A stretch of DNA of 17,984 bases from Wukongarchaeum sp048886645 (GTDB lineage: Archaea > Asgardarchaeota > Wukongarchaeia > Wukongarchaeales > Wukongarchaeaceae): contig JBHLKN010000034.1 of NCBI GenBank assembly GCA_048886645.1, forward strand, positions 1 through 17,984, given 5' to 3'. The translations under genes and the position numbers were made by a program. A model generated the notes under the pieces. It made no database searches, was not told the origin of the DNA, and saw nothing but the letters and a program-made list of their open reading frames with translations. Shown piece by piece: positions 6,933-13,307 of the stretch (positions within the stretch are counted from its first letter, which is position 1; every line of letters begins with the position of its first letter).

Positions 6933-7308
6933 TGAAACCTCAAAGTAAACAAAAAATCTTATACTATCAAGAATTTTCTAACAATTTAAAAAACTATAAC
7001 ACAAGGTATTAATCAGTTAAAATTAAAATATTTTGGTTTTAAAACTGTTTTAAAAACAACACCATAGCCTATTTTCGGAGAAATATTTGAAAATATTTTT
7101 TAGAATATTAAACTATTAATTTATTTGATAACTCTATTTGATAAATTGATAATCAACGATATGAAAATTTTAAATAACTTTCCATCGTAAAACTAACCCT
7201 AAGAAAATAAATATATTGAAAACTATAACTTTTACAAGGATAAAATAAAACTGGTCAAAATAAAGAAATAAAAGATTAGAAGTTAGACTGTTATTTGAGG
7301 TCAAATCG
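6933..7308. promoter_or_regulatory. Divergent intergenic region between TRAP-beta-like gene and GTPase 1
   Basis: This 376-bp, very AT-rich stretch holds no convincing gene. It must contain both divergent promoters: TATA-like candidates are GTATAAGAT on the minus strand near 6960 and GGATAAAATAAAAC on plus near 7240. The decamer TATTTGATAA occurs at 7122-7131 and 7135-7144, with a third related ATTGATAA at 7145-7152; this direct repeat with a 13-bp period could be a regulator site. GTPase 1 has GAGGT at 7297-7301, seven bases from its ATG. Confidence 0.5.
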
Positions 7309-7839
7309 ATGGTTCTAGTTTTAAAACTTGTTGTGGCTGGCGAAGGCGGCGTTGGGAAAACTTGTTTAGTCGAACGTTTCTGTTACGGGAGATATTCTGA
7401 CCAACGGGCTACAATAGGAACAGGTTTTGGAGCAAAAGTTCTCGATGTAGATGGTCAAAAAATAAAACTTCAGATTTGGGATTTCGGCGGGGAAAAGCAG
7501 TTTAGAGTCTTACTTCCGAACTTTGCCAGGGGGGCTGCAGGAGCGTTAATATGTTTTGATTTGACGAGGTACTCTACGTTTATGCAGTTGGAGGAATGGT
7601 TCGATATTTTAAGGGGAAGCACAGATGACATACCCATTATTTTGATTGGTAATAAATTAGATCTAAGGAATGAGCGAGTGGTTACAGCAGACGTAGCGAG
7701 GGACTACGTGCAGAAAAGGAGTTTAGGCGGGTTTATTGAGACTTCTTCTAAAGAGAATGTCAATGTTTTTGAAGCTTTTAGGGAGATTAGTGAGTTAATG
7801 CTTAAAAAAAGACAGAAACAGTTACAGTTTCGATGGTAG
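7309..7839 (+). CDS. Ras/Rab-like small GTPase 1
   Basis: A 176-residue single-domain small GTPase with all five G motifs: G1 GEGGVGKT (11-18), G2 Thr35 in ATIG, G3 WDFGG (57-61), G4 NKLD (115-118) and G5 TSSK (145-148). The WD-G3, the TIG switch I and FDLT after strand 4 place it with Rab/Ras-like proteins, as found in numbers in Asgard archaea. The position of the catalytic Gln (Ras Gln61) is Glu62, and the sequence continues KQF, so intrinsic hydrolysis is probably slow or differently assisted. There is no C-terminal cysteine, so no prenyl anchor; membrane contact would need a partner. The stop is followed after 21 bp by the 221-residue gene with its own SD, so the two form an operon. The divergent neighbour encodes a TRAP-beta-like membrane protein. 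Confidence 0.93.
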   Translation: MVLVLKLVVAGEGGVGKTCLVERFCYGRYSDQRATIGTGFGAKVLDVDGQKIKLQIWDFGGEKQFRVLLPNFARGAAGALICFDLTRYSTFMQLEEWFDILRGSTDDIPIILIGNKLDLRNERVVTADVARDYVQKRSLGGFIETSSKENVNVFEAFREISELMLKKRQKQLQFRW

Positions 7840-7860
7840 TTTTGAGGAGGATCTGTTCCC

Positions 7861-8526
7861 TTGGTTTCTTTAAAGCCTGTTGAAGTTTTTTGTAAAATTT
7901 GTGATAAGAACATAGTAGTAGAAGTTGATGAAGACGAGATTAAAAATTCTCCCGTGGATCCTACAACTATCACTTTTGTTCATGGGGATCCAACCCACAC
8001 CCTAACACTTTATTTGGACAAAAATCTTTTTGTAAGAGGGATAGATACGTCGAGAATCACCTCGGTTGAACCAGGGAGGATAGAGGTTGAAGAAAGGTGG
8101 ATTAGGGAGAATTCTGATCTTGTAAAAGATGTTAAATTTAACTATTTCAAAGGAGTTCTTATAATAGACAGTTTTGAAAAGAGGTATAATGATGCTTTTG
8201 CGCCTTTAGAAGTCATGCCTCAAAACATATCTACTCTAGAATTAAAGTTTGAGAACGCTTTCGATAGTGGAGAAAAATTTATCCGGTTGAGTATGTTAGG
8301 GGAGCAGTTGTTAGTAACTGGAAGTAGTAGGATACATTTAGTGGTTTTCCTTAAAGAAGAGCTTCGTAAGGAAAGTATTTTGTGGTTTTTAGAACTCGCA
8401 GAAATTCTAGGGGAAGGATACAGGGCAGATATGCTAGGCGCAGCTTTAAGTTATTTGGACTCTTGTATTTTACGCGCGCCAAGACACGGCCAACTTTCGC
8501 TTCTTAGAAACATGGTAAGCTATTAA
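7861..8526 (+). CDS. Hypothetical protein co-transcribed with GTPase 1
   Basis: A 221-residue soluble protein starting at TTG 7861, ten bases after GAGGAGG (7844-7850) and 21 bp after the GTPase stop. The N-terminal module (about 1-65) opens with a single FCKIC cysteine pair and continues TFVHGDPTHTLTLYLDKN-LFVRGID, a compact beta-rich pattern. The remainder (about 75-221) is alpha/beta with a long C-terminal helical part (EELRKESILWFLELAEILGE) and no signal peptide or membrane helix. I do not recognise the family. Operon position suggests a regulator, effector or membrane adaptor of the GTPase. A longin- or roadblock-type fold would fit that role, but I see no signature for either. Confidence 0.8.
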   Translation: MVSLKPVEVFCKICDKNIVVEVDEDEIKNSPVDPTTITFVHGDPTHTLTLYLDKNLFVRGIDTSRITSVEPGRIEVEERWIRENSDLVKDVKFNYFKGVLIIDSFEKRYNDAFAPLEVMPQNISTLELKFENAFDSGEKFIRLSMLGEQLLVTGSSRIHLVVFLKEELRKESILWFLELAEILGEGYRADMLGAALSYLDSCILRAPRHGQLSLLRNMVSY

Positions 8527-8635
8527 TCTAACCATTTACTTTTTCTTCTTTTTTAATTAAGTATTGGTTGTCCTTCTTTTTGAGAGTTTTAGGAGGAGGG
8601 AATATTGATATATGTCAATTTATAACTGAGTTATG

Positions 8636-8644
8636 TTTATAAAT
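8636..8644 (+). promoter_or_regulatory. TATA box of the CBS-domain gene
   Basis: TTTATAAAT followed by an A-rich tract, about 50 bases upstream of the TTG start at 8687. This predicts transcription from about 8665-8670 and a short leader containing the SD-like GTGGGGG at 8674-8680. Confidence 0.5.
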
Positions 8645-8686
8645 AAACAATACTATTAAAAACAAAAAGTTAAGTGGGGGAAAAAG

Positions 8687-9130
8687 TTGCGTCTTGAAAA
8701 AATCCGCGTGAAGGATATAATGCACGACGTAACAACAGTTCCTATAGAAGCCAGCATAACAGAAGCTGCGAAAATAATGAACAGGAAACTTATTGGAAGC
8801 ATTTTAGCTGTTAAAGAGGGGGAGCCGGTAGGAATGCTCACAGAACGCGATATTCTGCGAAAAGTCGTCGCAAAAGGCAAAGACCCTAAAACAACGTCAA
8901 TATACGAAATTATGACTTCGCCCCTAATAACCACCCATAAAGACACTACTCTATCAGACGCTTTAAAAATTTTTAGAAAACACTACATACGGAGACTACT
9001 CATAACAGATGATGATGGAAAAATCATCGGCATAATAACTCACAGAAACGTGGTATTATCAGTACCTACCACATACTTTGCAAGACAAAGGGCGAGAAGA
9101 TCCCTACTCAGCGCCGAAACCATGGTCTAA
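8687..9130 (+). CDS. Two-CBS-domain protein
   Basis: A 147-residue protein made of a tandem CBS pair (a Bateman module). CBS 1 runs from VKDIMHDVTTVPIEASITEA to GMLTERDILRKVVA (about 8-62) and CBS 2 from YEIMTSPLITTHKDTTLSDA to IGIITHRNVVLSV (about 73-127). Such stand-alone modules bind adenine nucleotides or similar ligands and regulate a partner; the ligand and partner here cannot be told. The start is TTG 8687 after GTGGGGG, with TATA at 8636. A basic C-terminal stretch (ARQRARRS) follows CBS 2. It lies between the GTPase operon and queE on the same strand, but the 162-bp gap with a structured leader suggests queE has its own promoter. Confidence 0.92.
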   Translation: MRLEKIRVKDIMHDVTTVPIEASITEAAKIMNRKLIGSILAVKEGEPVGMLTERDILRKVVAKGKDPKTTSIYEIMTSPLITTHKDTTLSDALKIFRKHYIRRLLITDDDGKIIGIITHRNVVLSVPTTYFARQRARRSLLSAETMV

Positions 9131-9196
9131 TAACCATACGTTCTTAATCAAAACACTTTAATAATAAGGCAAGATGTTCAATTATTTGAACAAGGT

Positions 9197-9251
9197 TAGG
9201 GGACTTTACGATCGTTATTTTTCCTGCTAAAATTAACGAAAAAATCCCCTA
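9197..9251 (+). promoter_or_regulatory. Candidate structured RNA leader of queE
   Basis: Nested inverted repeats lie 42-96 bases before queE. The outer arms TAGGGGA (9197-9203) and TCCCCTA (9245-9251) pair over 7 bp. The inner arms TCGTTA (9212-9217) and TAACGA (9234-9239) pair over 6 bp, extended after a T-T mismatch by TTTT (9219-9222) with AAAA (9229-9232), leaving the loop CCTGCT. A TATA-like TTTAATAAT near 9157 would start transcription just before it. It could be a cis-regulatory RNA or a processed terminator of the CBS gene. It does not match the preQ1-I riboswitch pattern. Confidence 0.35.
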
Positions 9252-9292
9252 TCTCTATTTTTTAATGTTTCTAAAGGGAAAGGTTTGTAAAA

Positions 9293-10114
9293 ATGCGAGG
9301 TGAAAAAGGGTTTCTTTACGAAATTTTTTCATCATTTCAAGGAGAAGGCAGTGCTTTGAAAGGATCCTGTTATGGTAAAAGACAGATTTTTATAAGATTT
9401 GCAGGGTGCAATATTGCTCTTGGAGATTTTGGATCACAACACTGCGGGTGTGTATGGTGTGATTCTCCTAATTCTAAGAAAAAAGAAGTAGAAGAGGTAA
9501 ATGTTCAAAGCATGCCTGGAACCATAGATTTCCAAATTTATTCGAATCCTTCTTCCACAAAATTTGTTTTAGAGCATGTCAAGAGACTAGAATCCCCCGA
9601 TTTGCATTCAATCTCGTTTACAGGAGGAGAACCTCTTTTTCAAGATGATTATTGTAAAAGCTTGGCTGAACTCCTTGTAAAACAAGGATATGTTCTCTAT
9701 CTTGAAACTAATGGAAGTCTTCCCGAAGTTGTAAGAAAAGTGGTTCATCTTTTTGATTACTGTTCTTGTGATGTAAAAGATCGAAGTTCGGGCGCAGCTG
9801 ATGAAAAGAATTGGGAATTGTTAGTGAATAAAGAAGTTGAAACGATGAAAATTTTCAAGGATGCGGGAAAAGAGGTTTTTGCAAAGGTTGTTGTGACACA
9901 AAACACAACTGAAGAAGATGTTTCTTGGATAGCTAAAAAATTGAAGGAGATAAAAGTTCCTTTATGCCTTCAAATTGTGACACCTTACGGTCCGATTAAA
10001 AAAGCACCTAACATACAACACGTTTTCAAACTAACAGAAAAAGCTGCAGAATATTTATCCCCAGAAAACATCGCAATAAGCACCCAAATGCACAAAGCAT
10101 TAGGAATCCTCTAA
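9293..10114 (+). CDS. queE: 7-carboxy-7-deazaguanine synthase (radical SAM)
   Basis: A 273-residue QueE. It converts 6-carboxy-5,6,7,8-tetrahydropterin to 7-carboxy-7-deazaguanine, the third step of preQ0 synthesis for archaeosine in tRNA. It opens with FSSFQGEGS, the QueE signature near residue 12, and has the cluster cysteines C39, C53 and C56. The spacing is CX13CX2C, unlike the canonical radical-SAM CX3CX2C but similar to the expanded CX14CX2C known for Burkholderia multivorans QueE; an extra cysteine, C51, lies in the insert. SAM-binding TGGEP is at 110-114 and ETNG at 138-141. The start is ATG 9293. It is followed on the same strand by mptA and queD, with queC convergent, so the whole GTP-to-preQ0 route is together. 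Confidence 0.94.
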   Translation: MRGEKGFLYEIFSSFQGEGSALKGSCYGKRQIFIRFAGCNIALGDFGSQHCGCVWCDSPNSKKKEVEEVNVQSMPGTIDFQIYSNPSSTKFVLEHVKRLESPDLHSISFTGGEPLFQDDYCKSLAELLVKQGYVLYLETNGSLPEVVRKVVHLFDYCSCDVKDRSSGAADEKNWELLVNKEVETMKIFKDAGKEVFAKVVVTQNTTEEDVSWIAKKLKEIKVPLCLQIVTPYGPIKKAPNIQHVFKLTEKAAEYLSPENIAISTQMHKALGIL

Positions 10115-10205
10115 TCCCTTAAAAATGTAAATCTTTAAGTACTATATACGTTAGTTTATTACCCGACTCATCTACAATTTCATCATTCCATATAATTCTT
10201 TTATT

Positions 10206-10214
10206 TAGGTTTTA
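10206..10214 (+). promoter_or_regulatory. TAGGTTTTA motif after the mptA TATA-like box
   Basis: A TATA-like CTTTTATTT (10199-10207) runs into TAGGTTTTA. The same nonamer on the minus strand (12604-12612) follows the TATA-like box of queC. It may be a shared operator of preQ0 genes. Transcription from this box would begin after the GTG at 10217, supporting the TTG start at 10268 for mptA. Confidence 0.3.
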
Positions 10215-10267
10215 TTGTGATTTTTTTGTTGTGTTTTGATTCAAGAAAAACTTTTAGGGGAAGAATT

Positions 10268-11245
10268 TTGAGAAAAGTAGTTTTTGAACTACCAGATGTT
10301 CAAGCTAGTAAATCACTAGTGAACGTTTCGATTAAAAGAGTTGGAATAGAAGGTGTTAAGAGACATATTTTAAGGGAGAGAGAAGGGCAATGCCGGGAGT
10401 TAAGCACTATTATCGATGCATATGTAGATTTAGGAGCCCTTTCTCGCGGAATCCATATGAGCCGATGTTTGGAAGTTATAGACGAAGTGATACAAAGTGC
10501 GGGTCAGAAAAAAATCGTTGATACAGAGGAACTTTGTGCTTCTTTAGCAAGGAGACTTCTTGAAAGACAAGAAGGGGCTACAAGGGCCGAGATAAATCTG
10601 AAGGCAGACTATTATTTACCGAGAAAAACACCTACTACAGGCATTGAAATTCAGTCTCTATACCATCTAGTAGCGAAAGCGGTTGCTTCTAAAAATGATG
10701 GAAAGGTTTCTTTAAGGAAAACAATAGGGGTAGAAGTTTTCGGTATAACGATATGCCCTTGCGCGCAACAACTAGTCAAACAATATGCCGCGGAAAAACT
10801 GAGTGAGGAAGGAGTATCTGAAGAGGTTATAAATAAAGTTTTAAAAGTGGTTCCCTTTGCTTCTCACAACCAGCGAGGAATGGGTACCCTTTCTGTGGAG
10901 ACAGATGAAGAGTTTCGAGTAGAGGCTGATGCGCTTATCGATATTGTTGAACATTCCATGAGTGCTCCGATCTATGAACTTCTTAAAAGACCTGACGAAC
11001 AAGCCCTAGTCATAAATGCTCATAGTAATCCTCAATTTGTAGAGGATGTTGTCAGGCTTATGCTTAAAGGATTTTATGATCGATATGGCAACAAGCTACC
11101 GGATGATGCAGTAATTCTTGCAAGACAAGTAAATTTTGAAAGTGTTCACCTACACAACGCTTTCGCAGAAGCAATAACCACCCTCGGCGAACTTAAAAAA
11201 GAATTAGAAAAAAACGAAAACAACACTGACTTAAATGAAGTTTAA
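10268..11245 (+). CDS. mptA: GTP cyclohydrolase IB (MptA/FolE2 family)
   Basis: A 325-residue COG1469-type GTP cyclohydrolase, the first enzyme of pterin and deazaguanine synthesis. It opens the imidazole ring of GTP; archaeal MptA yields 7,8-dihydroneopterin 2',3'-cyclic phosphate, and bacterial FolE2 the triphosphate. Motifs counted from TTG 10268 are ELPDVQ at the N-terminus, GIHMSR (61-66), CPCAQQ (163-168, metal-site cysteine), SHNQRG (199-204) and EHSMSAPIYE. The frame is open to a GTG at 10217, but the extra 17 residues are not family-like and TTG 10268 has AGGGGAAG just upstream. QueD normally uses dihydroneopterin triphosphate, so the company of queE, queD and queC suggests this enzyme feeds that pathway, possibly as well as methanopterin or folate synthesis. 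A charged tail (KKELEKNENNTDLNEV) ends it. Confidence 0.92.
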   Translation: MRKVVFELPDVQASKSLVNVSIKRVGIEGVKRHILREREGQCRELSTIIDAYVDLGALSRGIHMSRCLEVIDEVIQSAGQKKIVDTEELCASLARRLLERQEGATRAEINLKADYYLPRKTPTTGIEIQSLYHLVAKAVASKNDGKVSLRKTIGVEVFGITICPCAQQLVKQYAAEKLSEEGVSEEVINKVLKVVPFASHNQRGMGTLSVETDEEFRVEADALIDIVEHSMSAPIYELLKRPDEQALVINAHSNPQFVEDVVRLMLKGFYDRYGNKLPDDAVILARQVNFESVHLHNAFAEAITTLGELKKELEKNENNTDLNEV

Positions 11246-11296
11246 ACATGACAAGAGAGAAAAGTCAAGATTTTCAAAACTCGAAACTTTAAAAAC

Positions 11297-11321
11297 AAGG
11301 AGGAAAGCCTACTAAGGAGGA
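11297..11321 (+). promoter_or_regulatory. Duplicated Shine-Dalgarno site before queD
   Basis: AAGGAGGA occurs at 11297-11304 and again at 11314-11321, as part of a 17-bp direct repeat of AAGGAGGAAAG. The second copy is correctly spaced (six bases) from ATG 11327; the first is too far to serve directly and may be a recent small duplication or a standby site. Confidence 0.6.
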
Positions 11322-11326
11322 AAGTA

Positions 11327-11797
11327 ATGATGAAGTTTGGATTAAATATCGATGATAGAAGACTGGATTTCAGCTGCGCTCACTTTCTTACAGATCATGA
11401 AACTTGCGGCTCTCTTCATGGACACAACTACAGGGTTAAAATTGATGTTTTGGGAGATATTGGTCCAGATTACATGGTTATCGATTATGCTAAACTAAGA
11501 GAAACTATAAGAAAAGTAAGCAAAGAAATCGACCATATGATACTCATCCCAGGAAACTCGCCAAAAATCGACATAAAAAACGAGGGAGAAAACATTTTAA
11601 TCTACACAAAGGATGGGAAAAAACTTTACAGTTTCCCGAAAGACGACGTGGTTATTTTACCGATAGAAGCAACCACCACCGAACTATTAGCCAAGTATTT
11701 CCATGAAAAACTTTCAAAAATAATGAAAAACGTCGGATTACGGATTACGATCCAAGAATCAGAGGGATCCTTAGCCACCTATCCTATGGAAGAATAA
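11327..11797 (+). CDS. queD: 6-carboxy-5,6,7,8-tetrahydropterin synthase (QueD)
   Basis: A 156-residue member of the 6-pyruvoyl-tetrahydropterin synthase fold that makes 6-carboxytetrahydropterin from dihydroneopterin triphosphate, supplying QueE. The zinc ligands are H19 in SCAHF and H31 and H33 in LHGHNY; the catalytic cysteine is C27 in ETCGSLHGH, the Cys-X3-HGH arrangement typical of QueD. EIDHM (67-71), PIEATTTEL (112-120) and the terminal QES (143-145) complete the active-site set. It starts at ATG 11327, with a second ATG directly following. It is 81 bp behind mptA and ends convergently 28 bp from queC. An insertion around 76-108 (NSPKIDIKNEGENILIY) makes it longer than the roughly 120-residue bacterial enzyme, as in several archaeal homologues. 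Confidence 0.94.
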   Translation: MMKFGLNIDDRRLDFSCAHFLTDHETCGSLHGHNYRVKIDVLGDIGPDYMVIDYAKLRETIRKVSKEIDHMILIPGNSPKIDIKNEGENILIYTKDGKKLYSFPKDDVVILPIEATTTELLAKYFHEKLSKIMKNVGLRITIQESEGSLATYPMEE

Positions 11798-11825
11798 GGG
11801 GTTTTAGAGATCGATCAGGCAACTT

Positions 11826-12575
11826 TCAAAGTCTGCCTTCTTGTTTTAATCGCTCTAAAAGCGGGTCTTTTACCCCTGTTTTCTCAAACCCCTTAGCTCT
11901 TAAGATACAAGAATCACATTTACCACAAGGAACCTCCCCGCCCTCATAACAACTCCAAGACCATTCTAAAGGCGCATTCAATTCCATTCCCAATTCAACT
12001 ATTTCCTTTTTCCCCTTATAAAGCAAAGGAGTTTCTATTCCCATTTCTACGCCGTATTCCGCTCCAACCTTGCTCGCTACCTTCATTAACTCATTAAATT
12101 TTTCATAATATTCTGGCCTACAATCAGGATAACCAGAATAGTCCAAATAATTAGCAGCTATGAAAATTTTTGCATCAATATCTCCAGGCTTTATATTCTT
12201 TCTTTCAATATTATTCAAAAGCAAGGACTCTAAATAAGAGGCCGCTAAAACTATAAGAAACGTGTTTCTCATAGGAACATAAGTTATTGGGACATCCTCC
12301 ATATCTTCTACAACTCTTCCTTTAGGAGTTTCAAACAATTCCGGGCTAGTAAGCGCACTATACCAAGCAACCTCCTTAAAAGGTGAAATATCAATTATCT
12401 TATGAATTATGCCGAGCTTTTCAGCCACCTTTTGAGCGCTTAAGACTTCCTTGCTTAATTTTTGACCGTAATGAACTGTAATCGCATGAACCTCATAACC
12501 TAAACCTTTAGCAAAGGCAGCAGTAGTCGTTGAATCTAAACCACCACTTAACAGAACCACAGCGATTTTAACCAT
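11826..12575 (-). CDS. queC: 7-cyano-7-deazaguanine (preQ0) synthase
   Basis: A 249-residue PP-loop ATPase that turns 7-carboxy-7-deazaguanine into preQ0 with ATP and ammonia, the last step before insertion into archaeal tRNA by TGT. The PP-loop SGGLDS is at residues 10-15, YVPMRN at 99-104, and a zinc knot is formed by C209, C217, C220 and C223 (SCYEGGEVPCGKCDSC). The frame extends six codons to an ATG at 12591-12593, but ATG 12573-12575 starts the protein right before the first strand and has GGTGTGG immediately upstream. It is convergent with queD and has its own promoter, in which a TATA-like TATTATAATA lies between inverted AAACCT and AGGTTT arms. Confidence 0.95.
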   Translation of the reverse strand: MVKIAVVLLSGGLDSTTTAAFAKGLGYEVHAITVHYGQKLSKEVLSAQKVAEKLGIIHKIIDISPFKEVAWYSALTSPELFETPKGRVVEDMEDVPITYVPMRNTFLIVLAASYLESLLLNNIERKNIKPGDIDAKIFIAANYLDYSGYPDCRPEYYEKFNELMKVASKVGAEYGVEMGIETPLLYKGKKEIVELGMELNAPLEWSWSCYEGGEVPCGKCDSCILRAKGFEKTGVKDPLLERLKQEGRL

Positions 12576-12603
12576 AAAAACCACACCAAACATTATCAGA
12601 TCG

Positions 12604-12628
12604 TAAAACCTATTATAATACCAGGTTT
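12604..12628 (-). promoter_or_regulatory. queC promoter with dyad around the TATA-like box
   Basis: On the minus strand AAACCTGG, TATTATAATA and GGTTTTA follow each other. The arms AAACCT (12606-12611 on plus) and AGGTTT (12623-12628) are exact inverted repeats flanking the TATA-like core, about 40 bases before the ATG at 12575. A dimeric repressor could bind here; the nonamer TAGGTTTTA recurs in the mptA promoter. Confidence 0.35.
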
Positions 12629-12743
12629 AGTTTTTCCTGTTTCCTAAAGTTTTTATGACATACCTTTTGTTAAAGAAGAAAAAGAGGAATTAAACAATCA
12701 AAAATAGAAGACTCAACAATATACCTACTTTGAACAAATTTAA

Positions 12744-13226
12744 CTATTTTTTAGCCCATTCCTGCTCCCATGTAGCCTGTTTTTTAACCAATTCAATAGC
12801 CTTCTTCGTAAAAGATTTAAAGCTATTTTTGAAGTCTTTTGCACACTGGATGTCAAGGGGATCATCAGGGTTTGGGTTATTCAGCAGAAACCTTATACTT
12901 TCAACTACATTTACCAAAGAATAGGAGGGCAACCAATCTTTTCCAAGTATTCCTATGCAAACACGATCTTTTCGAAAATTTGGATGGTAAATGGGTGTCA
13001 AAATTCGCACGTTGGGGGGCTTGAAAGGAAATTCTCTAGGAATACCGATTTCGAAGAAAAATACTCCGCCTTCATAGATGCCTGTCCCCAAGATAAAACC
13101 CCTCCACTTTCTTACATCTCCATCTACTACCTGAAATCCTGGCTCTTCTTTCCGCATTTGATCCGCTTCCATGGCAACTCTTGCCTCAAACTCTGGAAGC
13201 GGCAACATAACTGATGTATCGCTCAT
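12744..13226 (-). CDS. E2 ubiquitin-conjugating enzyme (UBC fold)
   Basis: A 160-residue E2 enzyme that would take a ubiquitin-like protein from an E1 as a thioester and pass it to a target. The UBC hallmarks are clear: GVFFFEIGIPREFPFKPPNV (about 54-72), the HPN tripeptide (81-83), catalytic Cys90 in RVCIGIL, WLP (98-100), and NPNPDDPLD (117-125) from the canonical C-terminal half. The presence of Cys90 rules out an inactive UEV. The loop between HPN and the cysteine is one residue shorter than in common eukaryotic E2s. No E1, ubiquitin, RING E3 or Rpn11 gene is visible here, unlike the compact Caldiarchaeum operon, so partners must be encoded elsewhere. ATG 13224-13226 follows GGGAGA. The upstream same-strand gene, 81 bp away, encodes the Pro/Glu repeat protein. 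Confidence 0.95.
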   Translation of the reverse strand: MSDTSVMLPLPEFEARVAMEADQMRKEEPGFQVVDGDVRKWRGFILGTGIYEGGVFFFEIGIPREFPFKPPNVRILTPIYHPNFRKDRVCIGILGKDWLPSYSLVNVVESIRFLLNNPNPDDPLDIQCAKDFKNSFKSFTKKAIELVKKQATWEQEWAKK

Positions 13227-13307
13227 CGCAAAAATCTCCCATCTCTAATACAGATTTCTAGAACTCTTTAACTTTTTTAAAAATTAGAAGAGTTTGCGGG
13301 TTTTAGA

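Noticed and set aside
7309..7839. Prenylated Rab-type GTPase
   Set aside because: Neither GTPase has a cysteine near its C-terminus, so no CaaX or CC motif exists.
9534..9560. tRNA T-arm-like TTCGAATCC
   Set aside because: It is inside queE coding sequence and no matching acceptor or anticodon stems surround it. No tRNA was found in the window.
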